Origin: Scilla litardierei
Lineage: Eukaryota > Streptophyta > Magnoliopsida > Asparagales > Asparagaceae
Assembly (NCBI GenBank): GCA_030789695.1
Contig: CM061140.1
Location: forward strand, 79,546,422-79,610,421
Reading direction: 5' to 3'
DNA: 64,000 nt
Shown piece by piece: positions 9,587-19,731 of this stretch. The notes below the pieces were generated by a model. That model saw only the letters and a list, made by a program, of their open reading frames with translations. It made no database searches and was not told the origin of the DNA. Both the position numbers and the translations under genes were made by a program. Each line of letters begins with the position of its first letter. Positions within the stretch are counted from its first letter, which is position 1.

Positions 9587-11463
9587 AAGATGATCTTTTC
9601 CTTCCTCTTTCTCCCCGAAATCAAATCCTTTAAGAATTTAGCATATGTGGGGATTTCCACGATGGCGTCGAGGAAGGGAATGTTGAGGCTAACTCCTCTA
9701 AGATACTCGAGAAACTTTGCTAGCCTTTTCTCCATTTTCGCTCTAGCAAGCCTTTGGGGAAATGGGACCGGTGGCATGAAGCGCCTTTCCTCAATCAATT
9801 GCTCTGCTCTAGATTTCTCCTTTTCTTGTGGCTCTTTCTCCTTCTCAACTTCAACTACCGGCTCAATTGGCTCCAAACTTTCCTCCACGGGCTCCTCGGT
9901 AGGAATCATGGCGGGGGTGGTATCCTTCCCGCCTCTAGTAGTAACGGCAACTACGGCATTGATGTGTCCGGTGTTGCCCCGTGGGTTTTGCTCGGGTTGC
10001 GTCGGCAATCGTTGAGTGTTCCGATTGAGCAACGCCAATTGCTCCGATATTTGAGCCACAACGGTATTAAGGGAGTCTTGCCCCGCCTTCAAGGTAGCAT
10101 TAACCTTATTTTGCTCGACCATAAACGCCTCCACTCTAGCTTTGAAGTCGAATCGTTGTTGAGCTTGTGGAGGGTTTTGATTTTGATTCCTCCACCCTTG
10201 ATTGTATCCGGGCGGCCTATATGGTGGAACTTGTTGCTTCGGTTGGAAATTTTGTTGTGGAGGCCCCCTCGGCGGATAGTGTTGTTGTTGGGGTGGTGGT
10301 GGTCGAGCTTGTTGAGGTGGTTGTTGTGGCGGGTTCAAAGCTCCTTCATTGTTGGCATAAGAGAATCCGGGATGATTTCTTGTGGCCGGATTGGCCCAAT
10401 ATCCTTGGTTTCCCGCGACATATTGTACTTGCTCCAAGGGTCCTTCTCCTTGCTCTCCTCCCACATACATGGCTTGAGATTGGTCTTGCCAATCACTCAT
10501 TTGGTTCGTTGGAGCGGAGGTGGAAGGGGTTCTTTGGGGCTCCGTGATAAACTTCTCCAGTCTCTCCACTACCTTGTGGAGAGAATCAAACTTGCTCATA
10601 AGCTCCGCTACGGCCTTTGCCTCGTAGATACTAGTTGGCTTCAAGGAGGACGTGGAGTGTCCTCGCTCATCGCCCCATTGTTGGTTGTTTGAGGCCATCT
10701 CCTCAATTAGGGCCGTAGCTTCCTCGGGAGTCTTTGACAAGATAGCACCATTCTCCGCGGCATCAATAATTTGTTTGGTCCCCGGTTGGAGACCGTTGTA
10801 GAAGCTATGAACTAGCTCCCAATCTTCTATGCTATGGTGCGGGCATTGGTGCTGCAGATCTTTAAAACGCTCCCAAGCCTCATAGAGCGTCTCCTTGGGT
10901 CCTTGCTTGAAGGACATGAGAGCGCTCCGGATCTTCACCGTCTTGGATGGCGGATAGAACTTGTCAATGAATGCACTCGCCAACTCGTCCCAAGAGGTGA
11001 AGACTCCGTCAGCCTGCGTCCTCAACCAATAGAGTACCTTGTCCTTTAGCGTGAAGGGGAAGAGACGCAGTCTGATGGCATCGATGGAGATCCCCGGCAT
11101 CTGAAATGTGGCGCACTTCGACAAGAACAATTGGATGTTGTAGTGAGGATTTTCATGGGCATTCCCATGAAATGGATCCTGCTGCATCAGAACCACTAGC
11201 CCAGTCTTTAGCTCGAATTTCTTGTCAGCCGCCAACTCCGGCACGGCAATGGATGAGGTCGTAGAAGAGGTCTTAGGCTGAAGCCTATCTCGAATAGAAA
11301 TTATCCTCGCCATCCTTGCCGCTAATTGGTCCGCAGTTTCCGGGTTGGTCAAAAACCTCCCTTCCGGGATTTGTCTCCTTTCCGCTCTAAGTCTCCGCGC
11401 GGTATGTTCGATCTCGGGATCAAATAATATAGCTTCGGGGTCCGCCGTAGATCTCGTGTACAT
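9587..11463 (-). pseudogene. Athila-A Gag (gag-pro N-terminal part, split by insertion)
   Basis: About 625 codons from ATG 11463 up to the inserted element. It starts MYTRSTADPEAILFDPEIE followed by an Arg-rich ARRLRAERRQ helix typical of Athila Gag. The Retrotrans_gag core spans about residues 100-225 (FQMPGISIDAIRLRLFPF, YWLRTQADGVFTSWDELA, FYPPSKTVKIRSALMSF, then ERFKDLQHQCPHH). A Pro/Gln-rich linker covers about 345-440 and there is no CCHC knuckle. The conserved Athila block RLARAKMEKRLAKFLEYL and IPTYAKFLKDLISG sits just before the break. Apart from the insertion I see no stop, so the host frame was intact when hit. Confidence 0.9.
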
Positions 11464-11537
11464 GCACAGGGAAAACAGAGTTTCAAAGAAATGATTAGTA
11501 CCGTGGAAGGGTTAGGTAAAAATAAAGAAATGGAAAT

Positions 11538-11562
11538 AATAATAATAATAATAATAAAAAAG
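11538..11562. repeat. (ATA)n microsatellite in Athila-A leader
   Basis: A run of AAT/ATA triplets between the gag ATG (11463) and the primer site. Confidence 0.85.
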
Positions 11563-11596
11563 AAATAGCTAAGGTGGTAAGATCAAACGCAATCGC

Positions 11597-11615
11597 CTCC
11601 CCGGCAGCGGCGCCA
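11597..11615 (-). other. Primer-binding site, Athila type
   Basis: Element strand TTGGCGCCGCTGCCGGGGAG, six bases inside the LTR. TGGCGCCGTTGCCGGGG-type sites complementary to tRNA-Asp are characteristic of Athila. Confidence 0.85.
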
Positions 11616-11981
11616 AAAACTTGATCGCTCCAGGACGTAACCCAAAAGAACGGTTGTAGTTTTACCGCAAGTGCACGGTGTAGCAGCGAGCGGGTTATCG
11701 AACACAGGGAGGACGAATGACCGTGCTTGTTCCGATCAACCTGGCTATTTAAGAAGAGAGAAATTTGCCTTTGGCGATCCTATCACAATCGTCAGACAAA
11801 GTACGGAAATATCAAATCAAATAAAGAACGTCTAGGGAATGGGGAATTCCCGCTACTCACCGTATTTCGCAAAAGTGGTTCATCGGTATCAAAGTTGCTA
11901 GAATAAGATTTTGGATGAACTAGTTGCAACTGAATGTAGAACCAAGCTCACGCTCTCGCGCTGTTGCCGGTCTATAGCTAT

Positions 11982-12284
11982 CCTAGGCTCGGGTCCAATC
12001 TCTTGCAAACCCTAGCCTAGGGAAGCTAGCATTAGGATCAACATCATCGTTCAATCGCGCACCGAGCCCAATCTCTTGCAAACTCGGCCCACGACCTAGA
12101 TTGGGATAGTTCCTACCCGTCCAATCTCTTGCAAACGGGTATTGGCGCGGAATTGGAACCGGAAACCCTAGTATCGGTCCAATCTCTTGCAAACCGACAC
12201 TACGGAAATTCGATTCCAACCCAATTCGGATTTCTAGGGTTTCCTATCGAATTGGGATCCAATCTCTTGCAAATCCCAATCGAT
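11982..12284 (-). other. Five hairpins with invariant 14-nt loop and covarying stems
   Basis: CCAATCTCTTGCAA occurs exactly at 11995-12008, 12068-12081, 12121-12134, 12179-12192 and 12259-12272. Each copy is enclosed by its own inverted repeat. Stem 1 is CCTAGGCTCGGGT/ACCCTAGCCTAGG (12 of 13 paired). Stem 2 is CCGAG/CTCGG, set off by one mismatch. Stem 3 is TACCCGT/ACGGGTA. Stem 4 is TAGTATCGGT/ACCGACACTA (9 of 10). Stem 5 is ATTGGGAT/ATCCCAAT plus four more pairs past a bulge. Stem sequences are unrelated to each other while pairing is kept. In element-sense RNA the loop is UUGCAAGAGAUUGG, whose UUGCAA is self-complementary. The array lies about 390-690 nt downstream of the TATA-like box and upstream of the PBS, in the predicted R-U5 leader. 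Confidence 0.85.
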
Positions 12285-12671
12285 GTGAATTCCTAGCCAT
12301 CCGTAGTAAATTGATCCCAATCTAATCTCTAATAGCAATTCTAACGAAATTTCTAACAATTCTTCACAATTGTGAAATAGGGCTTGTAGGGTTCATCCCC
12401 ACGCCCCAAGACGTGGCGACTACTCACAATTCATAGCAAGATCACAAAAATAATCAATGAAATAAGCAATAGAATTCATCACAATATTGAGATATGCAAT
12501 AAAAATAGAATTTTTAGAGAAGAGAAAAGCAAACCAATGGAGTTCTTCAATTATTCCAACAAAAATCCAATTTTGTCTCCTCTTCTATCACAAGAATAAA
12601 ACTAAAAAGCTAATCTAAAAAGCTGCAAAAAATCTAAGAGAGAGGCTCTAAAACTAGGGTAAAAACAGGGG

Positions 12672-12678
12672 TTAAATA
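12672..12678 (-). promoter_or_regulatory. TATA-like box in Athila-A LTR
   Basis: Minus-strand GGGCTATTTAACCCC lies about 80 bp downstream of the palindrome array. It is weaker than the internal TTATATAA at 1055. Confidence 0.4.
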
Positions 12679-12760
12679 GCCCCCAAAATCGTCCAAAAAC
12701 TGTGACCAAAATACCCCTGCACAGCCTGTTTTCCGCAATTTTCGCTACAGGCAGCGCGTC

Positions 12761-13146
12761 GCACTCGGCCGAGTGACAAAAGTCGCTCGGCCGAGTGAAA
12801 ACCCTGTAAATTTCCAGTAAGTCTCGATCTTCAGGGGTCTTCACTTCGGGGGCGGCTGGGCCGAGTGAGGTGTCGTCACTCGGCCGATGGCTTCATGGCA
12901 CTCGGGCAGTCGGGATTATCCACTCGGCCGAGTGGGTCTTCTGAAGCTCAGGCAGCCGAAAAACAGTAACATGGCGATTTTTGAAGGGCTTCGTCTGGGC
13001 GCCACTCGGGCGGACGGGGTATCGTCACTCGGCCGATGTGGTCTCCGTCGCTCGGCCGAGTGCACATATGAATCGTGTCTGATCTGGTCGGCCGAGCGGT
13101 GTCTCGCTGGTCGGCCGAGTGACTCCTTCACTCGGTCGAGTGGGAC
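12761..13146. repeat. LTR array of CACTCGGCCGAGTG palindromes
   Basis: About twelve copies, best near 12762, 12784, 12921, 13051, 13109 and 13130. Decayed copies such as CACTCGGCCGATGG and CACTCGGTCGAGTG lie between them. Same family motif as the internal array at 1073-1402. Confidence 0.9.
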
Positions 13147-13437
13147 ACAAAACATGCCCAAACTGCTTATTTTGGCCTCCTCGTCGCTCCTGCGACGTCC
13201 GTTCTTCTTCCGCTCCTCTCCAACAGCAAAATACCCCTCGGGGAGGTCGTCGGTGACCCTCCGGAGTAAGCGCATCTCGAGATCACTCCAAATCGCGCCA
13301 AATCACCTGAAATGCGACAAAAACAACAAATCGTGAAAAGCATCGCAATATCGTCGATATATCATGAAAAACATGATTTGGGCGATCTAAATGGCATGCA
13401 AACATGCGGGAAAAAGGTGTAAAATAAGGAGTGATCA

Positions 13438-14275
13438 ACGGGTATTGGGCCGTCGCCTACCCCGCATATGGCGCTCCAGTTTGGGTGGAAAAGCTCCGTA
13501 AGCTTGCCCCGGAGGTCTTCGTTGGTGGGGGGGAGCGAGCGTGTAGCTCGGCCCGTGCCCCTCTCCGGTTTGGGTGGCGAGGATTGGTCCTGCACCGGAG
13601 TCTTTAAGAGGGTGGGTATTGGGCCGTCGCCTCCCCGCAGCCTCTATAGTCGGACGGGTATTGGGCCGTCGCCTACCCCGCATATGACGCTCCGGTTTGG
13701 GTGGAAAATCTCCGTAAGCTTGCCTCGGAGGTCTTCGTTGGTGGGGGGGGGAGCGAGCGCGTAGCTCGGCCCGTGCCCCTCTCCGGTTTGGGTGGCGAGG
13801 ATTGGTCCTGCCCCGGAGTCTTTAAGAGGGCAGGTATTGGGCCGTCGCCTCCCCGCAGCCTCTATAGTCAGACGGGTATTGGGCCGTCGCCTATCCCGTA
13901 TATGGCGCTCCGGTTTGGGTGGCAAAGCTCCGTAAGCTTGCCCCGGAGGTCTTCGTTGGTAGGGGGAGCGAGCGTGTAGCTCGACCCGTGCCCCTCTCCG
14001 GTTTGGGTGGCGAGGATTGGTCCTGCCCCGGAGTCTTTGAGAGGGCGGGTATTGGGCCGTCACCTCCCCGCAGCCTCTATAGTCGGACGGGTATTGGGCC
14101 GTCGCCTACCCTGCATAAGGCGCTCCGGTTTGGGTGGCAAAGCTCCGTAAGCTTGCCCGGAGGTCTTTGTTGGTGGGGGGGGGGGAGCGAGCGCGTAGCT
14201 CGGCCCGTGCCCCTCTCTGGTTTGGGTGGCGAGGATTGGTCCTGCCCCAGAGTCTTGCGTTTTTGGGCTGAAATT
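13438..14275. repeat. ~218-bp tandem repeat array in Tat element
   Basis: The block CGGGTATTGGGCCGTCGCCTA begins near 13438, 13657, 13875 and 14087, giving a period of about 212-219 bp and close to four copies. Within each unit a second GTATTGGGCCGTCGCCTCC occurrence and the GTTTGGGTGG block give a half-unit echo. Units differ mainly in G-run length (GTGGGGGGG versus GTAGGGGGA). The right end fades at about 14270. The left end is the Athila-A insertion, so the original array was longer or continued elsewhere. Confidence 0.93.
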
Positions 14276-14399
14276 TTCAGGTGGAAATGGCGAAATTCGA
14301 AGATGCAAAAGGGAAAAGGATATTTCATTCTAGACTTACAGTTTCTGACTACATCACGACTGGCGTTCCGCGTTCTTCAGAGGGATTAGCCCGCCCTCG

Positions 14400-15203
14400 T
14401 CAAGGGGGGCTGGGGCGGGCGTGGCAGGTCTGGTCCTCTTCTGCGGCCCCCGGTCCTTCTGCGGTGCCGTCAGTAGGAGCCAGCTTTTGATGGTAGGAGT
14501 CGTCCCTCCCCCCGGGTAGGTCGACCACCAGGTTTCGCTCTGGACCGTTGTGTTTGGTCGATCCCACGTAGCAACTCCTGGACAGCTTCTGGCTTCCCCG
14601 CACTGACCCAACCCCTCGGGGGGTTTGGAACTTAACCATCTGGTGGAGCAGGCTGGGGAGCGCTCCGATGGCCGCCATGTAGGGTCGTCCTATGATTCCG
14701 TTGTACGTCGACGCAATGTTGACCACTACGAACAGAGTCATTCGGGTGATGACCTGCGGTTCTTCTCCGAGAGTTATTGGCAAGGTGATCACTCCTATAA
14801 TAGGGGTTGAGTGACCGGTGAAGCCGACGAGGGGCCCGGTGGAGGGTCTCAGGTCCGTCGACCGTAACCCCATCTTTTCGATTGTGGACATAAACAGAAT
14901 GTCGTAAGAGCTCCCTGTGTCGATCAGGAGGCAACTGACGATGGCCATCCCTATTTGGGCCTCGATGACGATGGCGTCATCGTGGGGCAGCTCGACTCCC
15001 TCTAGATCCTCGTCGCTGAAAGTAATGGGAGGGTAGGTTATCCTTCTCCCCCTCGGATCCCCTCCGAAACCCGTCGTCATCACTTGCCTCACGTACGCCT
15101 TTTTGCTTGACGATGACGCTCCCCCGGAGGATGGCCCGCCACATATCGTGTTTATGCGCATGACCGGTTTCGGGGGGAGAGGTTCTTCCCGCTCACCGCG
15201 CAT
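14400..15203 (-). CDS. Tat-type aspartic protease region
   Basis: About 267 codons read open from the gag C-terminal linker (GGPSSGGASSSSKKAYVRQV) into the protease. The catalytic motif is CLLIDTGSSYDILF, followed by IEKMGL, LVGFTGHSTPIIGVITLPIT and YNGIIGRPYMAAIGA. All are standard Tat protease landmarks. After about residue 200 the sequence (EDQTCHARPSPP) no longer resembles pol and stops, about 130 bp before the tandem array. It would process the Gag-Pol polyprotein. The missing RT downstream means loss of pol or a non-autonomous family. Confidence 0.85.
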   Translation of the reverse strand: MRGEREEPLPPKPVMRINTICGGPSSGGASSSSKKAYVRQVMTTGFGGDPRGRRITYPPITFSDEDLEGVELPHDDAIVIEAQIGMAIVSCLLIDTGSSYDILFMSTIEKMGLRSTDLRPSTGPLVGFTGHSTPIIGVITLPITLGEEPQVITRMTLFVVVNIASTYNGIIGRPYMAAIGALPSLLHQMVKFQTPRGVGSVRGSQKLSRSCYVGSTKHNGPERNLVVDLPGGRDDSYHQKLAPTDGTAEGPGAAEEDQTCHARPSPP

Positions 15204-17171
15204 TGGAGGGTCTGCTCTTCGTGCCCTCCGGTGGTTCCCCTCCTCTCGGTCTGGTCTCCTGCCCCCGACGAAGCCCCTGAGGTGGCCCGCCTGGATTAGC
15301 CGCTCGATTTCCCTTTTGAGGGTGAAGCAGTCGTCGGTGTCATGGCCGTGGTCTAAGTGGTATCAGCAATATTTTTGGAAATCTCTCCGAGCCGGATCCG
15401 ACTTCATTTCCCGGGGTGGCTCTGGCAGCAGTCCGGCTCTCGTTGCCGCGACCATCACCTCTATCAGGGGGGCATTGAGCTGCGTGTAATACGCCCGTAG
15501 GGGACCTTCTTGTCTCGGGATGGCTCGGGTGGGCCCATGGGCCAGGGCAAACTCTCGGGCTGGGCCAGGGCGATCTTGCGGGCGTTGCCCCGTCGGGTCG
15601 CGCCTTGGTTGGGTCAGCTGGTCACGCCCTCGATGCCCCTCTTCTTGCCTTGGTCGAGGGTGTGATCGGGGCTCACCTTGGAGTGGCTTCGCCGGGGGAA
15701 ATAGGGCCTTTGTGCCGAGAGTCTCTTCGGCCAATGCATGCCTCTCCGCCATAGCAACCAGCGCCTCATAGTTGGCCGGCGGATCTCGGAGCAGGGATTT
15801 GTGGAGGCTCCGAGTCCGCAATCCCGTCTTGAAGGCCAGCATGAGTACCTCGTCGCGGCAGGTCACCACCGCCCGTCTCTCATCCTGAAAGCGGCGCAGT
15901 TACCTACCCGTCATCTCCCCTTCTCCTTGGACTATCGTGCTGAGATAGTCCAAGGGCTTCTTCTTCGTCCGCCCAGCCCGAAACTCTTGGCAGAACTTGT
16001 GGGACAGCTCGCCAAAGCTCCTAATGGATCTCGCGGGTAGGCCGAAGTACCAATCCAACGCCGTGTCCCTCAGACTTTGCGAGAAATGCTGGCACAGGAA
16101 CGCCTTATCCACATCCTGCGCCTCCATTGCCCCCGGTATTGTTGCACGTGTGTGAGGGGGTCGCCTCTTCCGTTGTAGGTGGCGAGGTGGGGGGGTTTGA
16201 ACCTTACTGGCCTCGGGGCGGACGTGATCCACAGTGCCAGCGGCGTGGCCTCCTCCGGGTAGGTAGGGCTCTCGGGCGCATCCCCCCTTTGCCATTCGGG
16301 GGTCTAGCTCCGGTCGCGCCTCGGCTGCCGACGGTCCTCCTGCCCCGGGGAGTAGCGTGACGGTCGCCTGGGGGGACTCCTTCCCTGGGTTGAGGATTCG
16401 ACGGGTTGCGGGCTACGGTTCTCCCAGTACCATCGCCCTTCGGTCGCCTCCTCCCGGATCTCCATCCGCTCCTGATTCTCCCACAGAAGCCTTTCGCGCT
16501 CGGTGGTGAGGAAGCATAGTTGTCGACAAACGGCTTCCTCGTGCAGGCGATCGGGGGAGTGGCGCTGGCGAGGCAGACTCCCTCCTCCCGATGGGGATCT
16601 AGCCAACAACAGGCCGCGCCCGTCCCAGGGCCGCCGGCCCATCGCCGTCACCTCCGGGATTTCCCGGTTGCCTTCGTTCTCCCTCCGTAGCCTTTCGCGT
16701 TCCGCGATGATGAAGTGGAGCTGGTGGCGGGCGGTTTCTTCGTCCTGGTAGGCCCGTCGGGCGGTCTCGGCCGCCTCGTCCAAATGCCTTTGCGCGGCGG
16801 CCGTCTCCTCCCGGTGCCTCCACAGCCGCGCGACCTCTATTTCCTCTTCCAAGAGCTCTGCTGGGCCGCGATCTCCTTGGCGAGCCCCCTGTCTCCCCCT
16901 CCTCCTCGAACTGGGGGTGAAGATTCCGTCTCACGTTTGGGGGCTCCGAGGGGCCGGGCGGTGGCTCTGCTCCCGTCGTCGCGTAGCCTCCAATCGCCTG
17001 AGTAACGGCCTCGAAGCTCTTCTGGATTGCGCGGGCCGAGGTTTGGACTGTCTCGGCGCCTATCCCCGGAGGGGGGTCGGTCGCCGGGGTGATTGGTAGA
17101 GAAAGTGGCTCCTGACCCACGGGATCCTTCCCGTGGTCAGGGTTCCGAGTGATCAGCATGGAGTCTAACAT
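15204..17171 (-). pseudogene. Tat-type gag, frameshifted
   Basis: Fragments in more than one frame together make a Tat Gag. 17171-16599 and 16852-16304 are a charged, Arg/Glu-rich N-terminus with coiled-coil-like REEETARHQL repeats. 16295-15900 is the Retrotrans_gag core (FSQSLRDTALDWYFGLPARSI, FGELSHKFCQEF). 15869-15363 continues (MVTCRDEVLMLAFKTGLRT, LRDPPANYEALVAMAERH). The end carries the CXYHLDHGHDTDDC zinc-binding block followed by LKREIERLIQAGHL. At least two frame breaks lie between these parts (about 15900 and about 15360). It forms the capsid in intact relatives. Confidence 0.8.
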
Positions 17172-17184
17172 GAGTGTGACCCTT

Positions 17185-17204
17185 CGTTCCCACAGACGGC
17201 GCCA
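17185..17204 (-). other. Primer-binding site, Tat type
   Basis: TGGCGCCGTCTGTGGGAACG on the minus strand, two bases from the LTR end. Confidence 0.9.
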
Positions 17205-17206
17205 AT

Positions 17207-18300
17207 TGTTGCGGGGTGGAACTTGCGTACAATGAATTTGTATTATGGGGAACCAAGGGCACAGTGGTTATATTGATAAGAGGATTTAGATGGGCTATTT
17301 AACAAGTGATTAGTGGGGTGAAGAAGCTAAGTTTGCCGCCGGGGAGGCCACGGAGTCAAATCTCACCGGACGTGGCGGAGGAGGATCGGGCGGCGGGAGC
17401 CGAAGGCGGATGTCGACCAAGGGGAGAGCTACCCTGCACAACGAGCAACTCGTCAGAAGGGCCGGGTTGGGGTCCAACCTTTAACCCCTCCGATGCCTAA
17501 GTCAGTAACTGGACTTAAAGCGGGGGCTAGGCACGCAGGTCGGACTGAGGGTGTGTCGACCGTACGTGACGAGCTATGGGTGGGAGAACAAAGATATGGA
17601 CGACCTTTGATCTCGTGTGTGAATAATGGAATTGGGTGGGAATTTGCCAACCCCCTCACCGTAAGAAGTGAGGGGGTATTTATACCTGATGGGAGATGAT
17701 TAGGTGGGGGCTGACCTGGCATGTTGACTCGACGTGCTGAGCTGGCCCGGCTGTCAGCGGAAGCTTCGGACGAGGATGTCAGGAACAGGAGTGTCTGCCT
17801 CGCTTTTGTCAGATGGCGCAACGGCCAGGGGCACTTTTGTCAGGGTGTCAGGGCCGAAAGCATTAAGTGTCAGGGGGCTCAGCGGCCAGGGGGTGCTTTG
17901 TCAGATGGTCAGGCGGCGCTAGTGTTAGTCGTGTCCTTACACTAGGTTGTTTGTCGTGCGTGATGAACTAAAGGTCTGGCAATGCTATCCCCGGTGGCGG
18001 GGTTTGTGGGGACCCGTCGGGTCGACCTGTTCATGGACCGCTGGCAGGGAGGGATATGCACGTGCCTCTGTCAGCATCCCAGGCTGCACTGTCTGGGTGC
18101 TCCCCAAGCGCACGGCCCCTGGCGGGTCGAGCGAATGCGGTCGTACGCCTCGGCCGGGAGGAGGGGCGCTACGAGGTGCGCCCATTCCCATGTAGCCTTG
18201 GACCTCTGGGCCGGCGGTCCCTTTGTAAAGGGGTGAGTCAATGAGGTATATCAGTGGATCTGGGCGGGAGTCGGACTCCCACGATCTTTAGGTCGTAACA
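17207..18300 (-). repeat. 5' LTR of Tat element
   Basis: 1094 bp, TGTTACGACC at the 5' end and CCGCAACA at the 3' end on the element strand. A GGTATAAATACC box lies at 17675-17686. Upstream of it (17740-17930) are direct GTCAG(G) repeats, not palindromes, so this family lacks the palindrome array seen in the others. Confidence 0.85.
17675..17686 (-). promoter_or_regulatory. TATA box of Tat LTR
   Basis: GGTATAAATACC on the minus strand, followed by the CCCCCTCAC of the R region. Confidence 0.6.
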
Positions 18301-18846
18301 CTTATAGCCTCACATCTACAGATGTACTTCATTGTAATGCTATTAGCAACTTGTACTCCGAACAGGGTTGTAAGTATATTTTCGCTTTTTAGGTGTAAGA
18401 GAGAAAGGTTACTCCCAAGTTTGTTGAGAGGGTTTACACTCGTGTTTGGTCGAGTTGGATTTCCTTACATCGAGTTGTAGTGTAGAGGAAGATTGTACTA
18501 CTCTTCTAGTTGGGAAGTGAATAGTGAAAATCTTAAATAGTGTTGACTTGAGGACAGAACGTAGGTCATGATTTGTCCAAATCAGTATAATATATTTGTG
18601 TTTGTGGTTGTTAATTTGTCATGCAATTATTGGTTTATATTCCACTTATTAACGCATTCTTATACGTTATAAGAAAATTGTTGATTAAGAATCTCTTTGG
18701 TAACTTGAATTGATATCTTACGTAGAAAATATTTAGAAGTTTTATAAAGTTTTTAAAATACTATTCACACCTCTCCAGCATTTTCTATCTGTCATCCACA
18801 TCCTTCTTTGATTACTCCGATTGAAGAAAACATGCATGCTCCACAT
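18301..18846 (+). repeat. Remnant R-U5 of a copia-type LTR with decayed primer site
   Basis: Reads like the downstream half of a SIRE-type LTR: GTGAATAGTGAAAATC, TTGACTTGAGGACAGAACG, then AAAATACTATTCACACCTCT. It ends near CTCCACA, followed three bases on by TTGGTATCTGGGCCAGATC, a damaged TGGTATCAGAGCC site. No coding remains between here and 18972. The upstream half is missing because the Tat LTR abuts at 18300. Confidence 0.45.
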
Positions 18847-18972
18847 ATTTGGTATCTGGGCCAGATCAAAAGGATAACACCAACAAACTAGATTCCTAAA
18901 TGGCCAATCAATCACTCGGCCACATATGCTCATCAGATCCAAATACGGATCATGAAAGAACATAGTGATAAT

Positions 18973-19729
18973 TGTTGACAGATGGGTTCCGACCAACAGT
19001 AAGGTGGGATGACTCGGATGCCTCTGATGAGGTGGGTCCTTGTCATCTATTGGGTGCGACCCACGATGGATGAAACCTGGATCGTACAAAGCGAGGGTCG
19101 AGCTACTGGGCTGGAGCCTGACTTATCTCTGGGTCATAGATGATGGCCCTCCGACCTTCTCACTAGGTCGTGCCTTGAACGACATACAACAAAGACACTC
19201 GTTGGAGGGGTCGGATCCGGGTTTCGATCCAAATCCCCTCTGATGCTTAAATTAGTATCGACTTAAGTTGGCTCGAGGCCGTCAAGATCGACCTAAGGGA
19301 GATTGTCTTGATCTAGTCATGCCGAGTTTTTGGAGGAAGAAATATTAAAGTGGAAAGAGAGAAGTGTTGTCAGAGTACAAAGTAGTCAGTACCTCTAGAG
19401 TGTCCCCTTGTACTATTGACGTTCTGACTATTTATTAGTAAATCTATCCTTTCAGTGCCGTTGGAGGATAACCGCTTTACCATAATGGGGGTGTGATTTT
19501 CACTGAAGAATATATGTAACCGTTGTCCACTTAATAAGACCATTATTAACCGTCTCCTGAAGGCTCAGAAGCTTAACGAGCAAATCATGGCTTAACTTTG
19601 ACTATGCGTGCGAGTAACTTCCACTGTAGGCTTCGTGAGCTTAGTGGGCCAGGATGTCCCTCATGTGTGCTTCATAATCCAAATGAGAATATCTTACCCT
19701 TCCTCTAGGGCCGGCCCGATGATGTAACA
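18973..19729 (-). repeat. Probable solo or partial Tat-like LTR
   Basis: It shares with the 17207-18300 LTR the block GGGTTTCGATCCAAATCCCC, then CTGATGCTTAAATTAGTA and GACTTAAG, in the same order and orientation, and ends GATGTAACA. Candidate left end TGTTGACAG. No 5-bp flanking duplication is evident, so the ends are approximate. Confidence 0.5.
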
Positions 19730-19731
19730 AT

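Larger units (their letters stand above)
1..13437 (-). mobile_element. Athila-type Ty3/gypsy element, family A (3' end outside window)
   Basis: Read on the minus strand the order is 5' LTR (13437-11622), PBS, gag-pro (11463-9587 joined to 2622-1893), a conserved non-coding motif, a palindrome array with TATA box, then a 3' ORF running off the left edge. The gag N-terminus, the DLGSS protease and the TTGGCGCCGCTGCCGGGG primer site are typical of Athila. No reverse transcriptase, RNase H or integrase lies between the protease and the 3' ORF, so this copy or family looks non-autonomous. It is inserted in the tandem array of a Tat element (right flank from 13438) and is itself split by the gag-only element at 2623-9581. 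The 3' LTR and left TSD cannot be checked. Confidence 0.85.
11622..13437 (-). repeat. 5' LTR of Athila-A
   Basis: 1816 bp. It starts TGATCACTCC and ends GGAGCGATCA on the element strand, so its ends are a 10-bp near-perfect inverted repeat. Order along the element strand: palindrome array (13146-12761), TATA-like box (12678-12672), then the hairpin array (12284-11982). The other LTR is outside the window. Confidence 0.85.
13438..18300 (-). mobile_element. Tat-type Ty3/gypsy element, 5' half
   Basis: Minus strand: 5' LTR (18300-17207), primer site TGGCGCCGTCTGTGGGAACG, gag (17171 to about 15204), protease (15203-14400), then a tandem array (14275-13438) cut by Athila-A. The primer site and the gag C-terminal YHLDHGHDTDDC block are typical of the Tat lineage. 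No RT or integrase follows the protease. The 3' end would lie beyond Athila-A, outside the window. Confidence 0.82.

Noticed and set aside
9754..10692. 312-codon plus-strand open frame
   Set aside because: It lies antisense to the Athila-A gag, is leucine/arginine-rich without domains, and is a shadow of the real minus-strand gene.
11983..12219. 78-codon minus-strand frame with repeated LQEIG / FARDW
   Set aside because: It is produced by the invariant hairpin loop being read in different frames; the hairpin explanation accounts for the repeats and the frame has no start-context or homology.
13435..14328. Multiple overlapping Pro/Arg-rich frames on both strands
   Set aside because: They are artefacts of the 218-bp tandem repeat, open in several frames because of its GC content.
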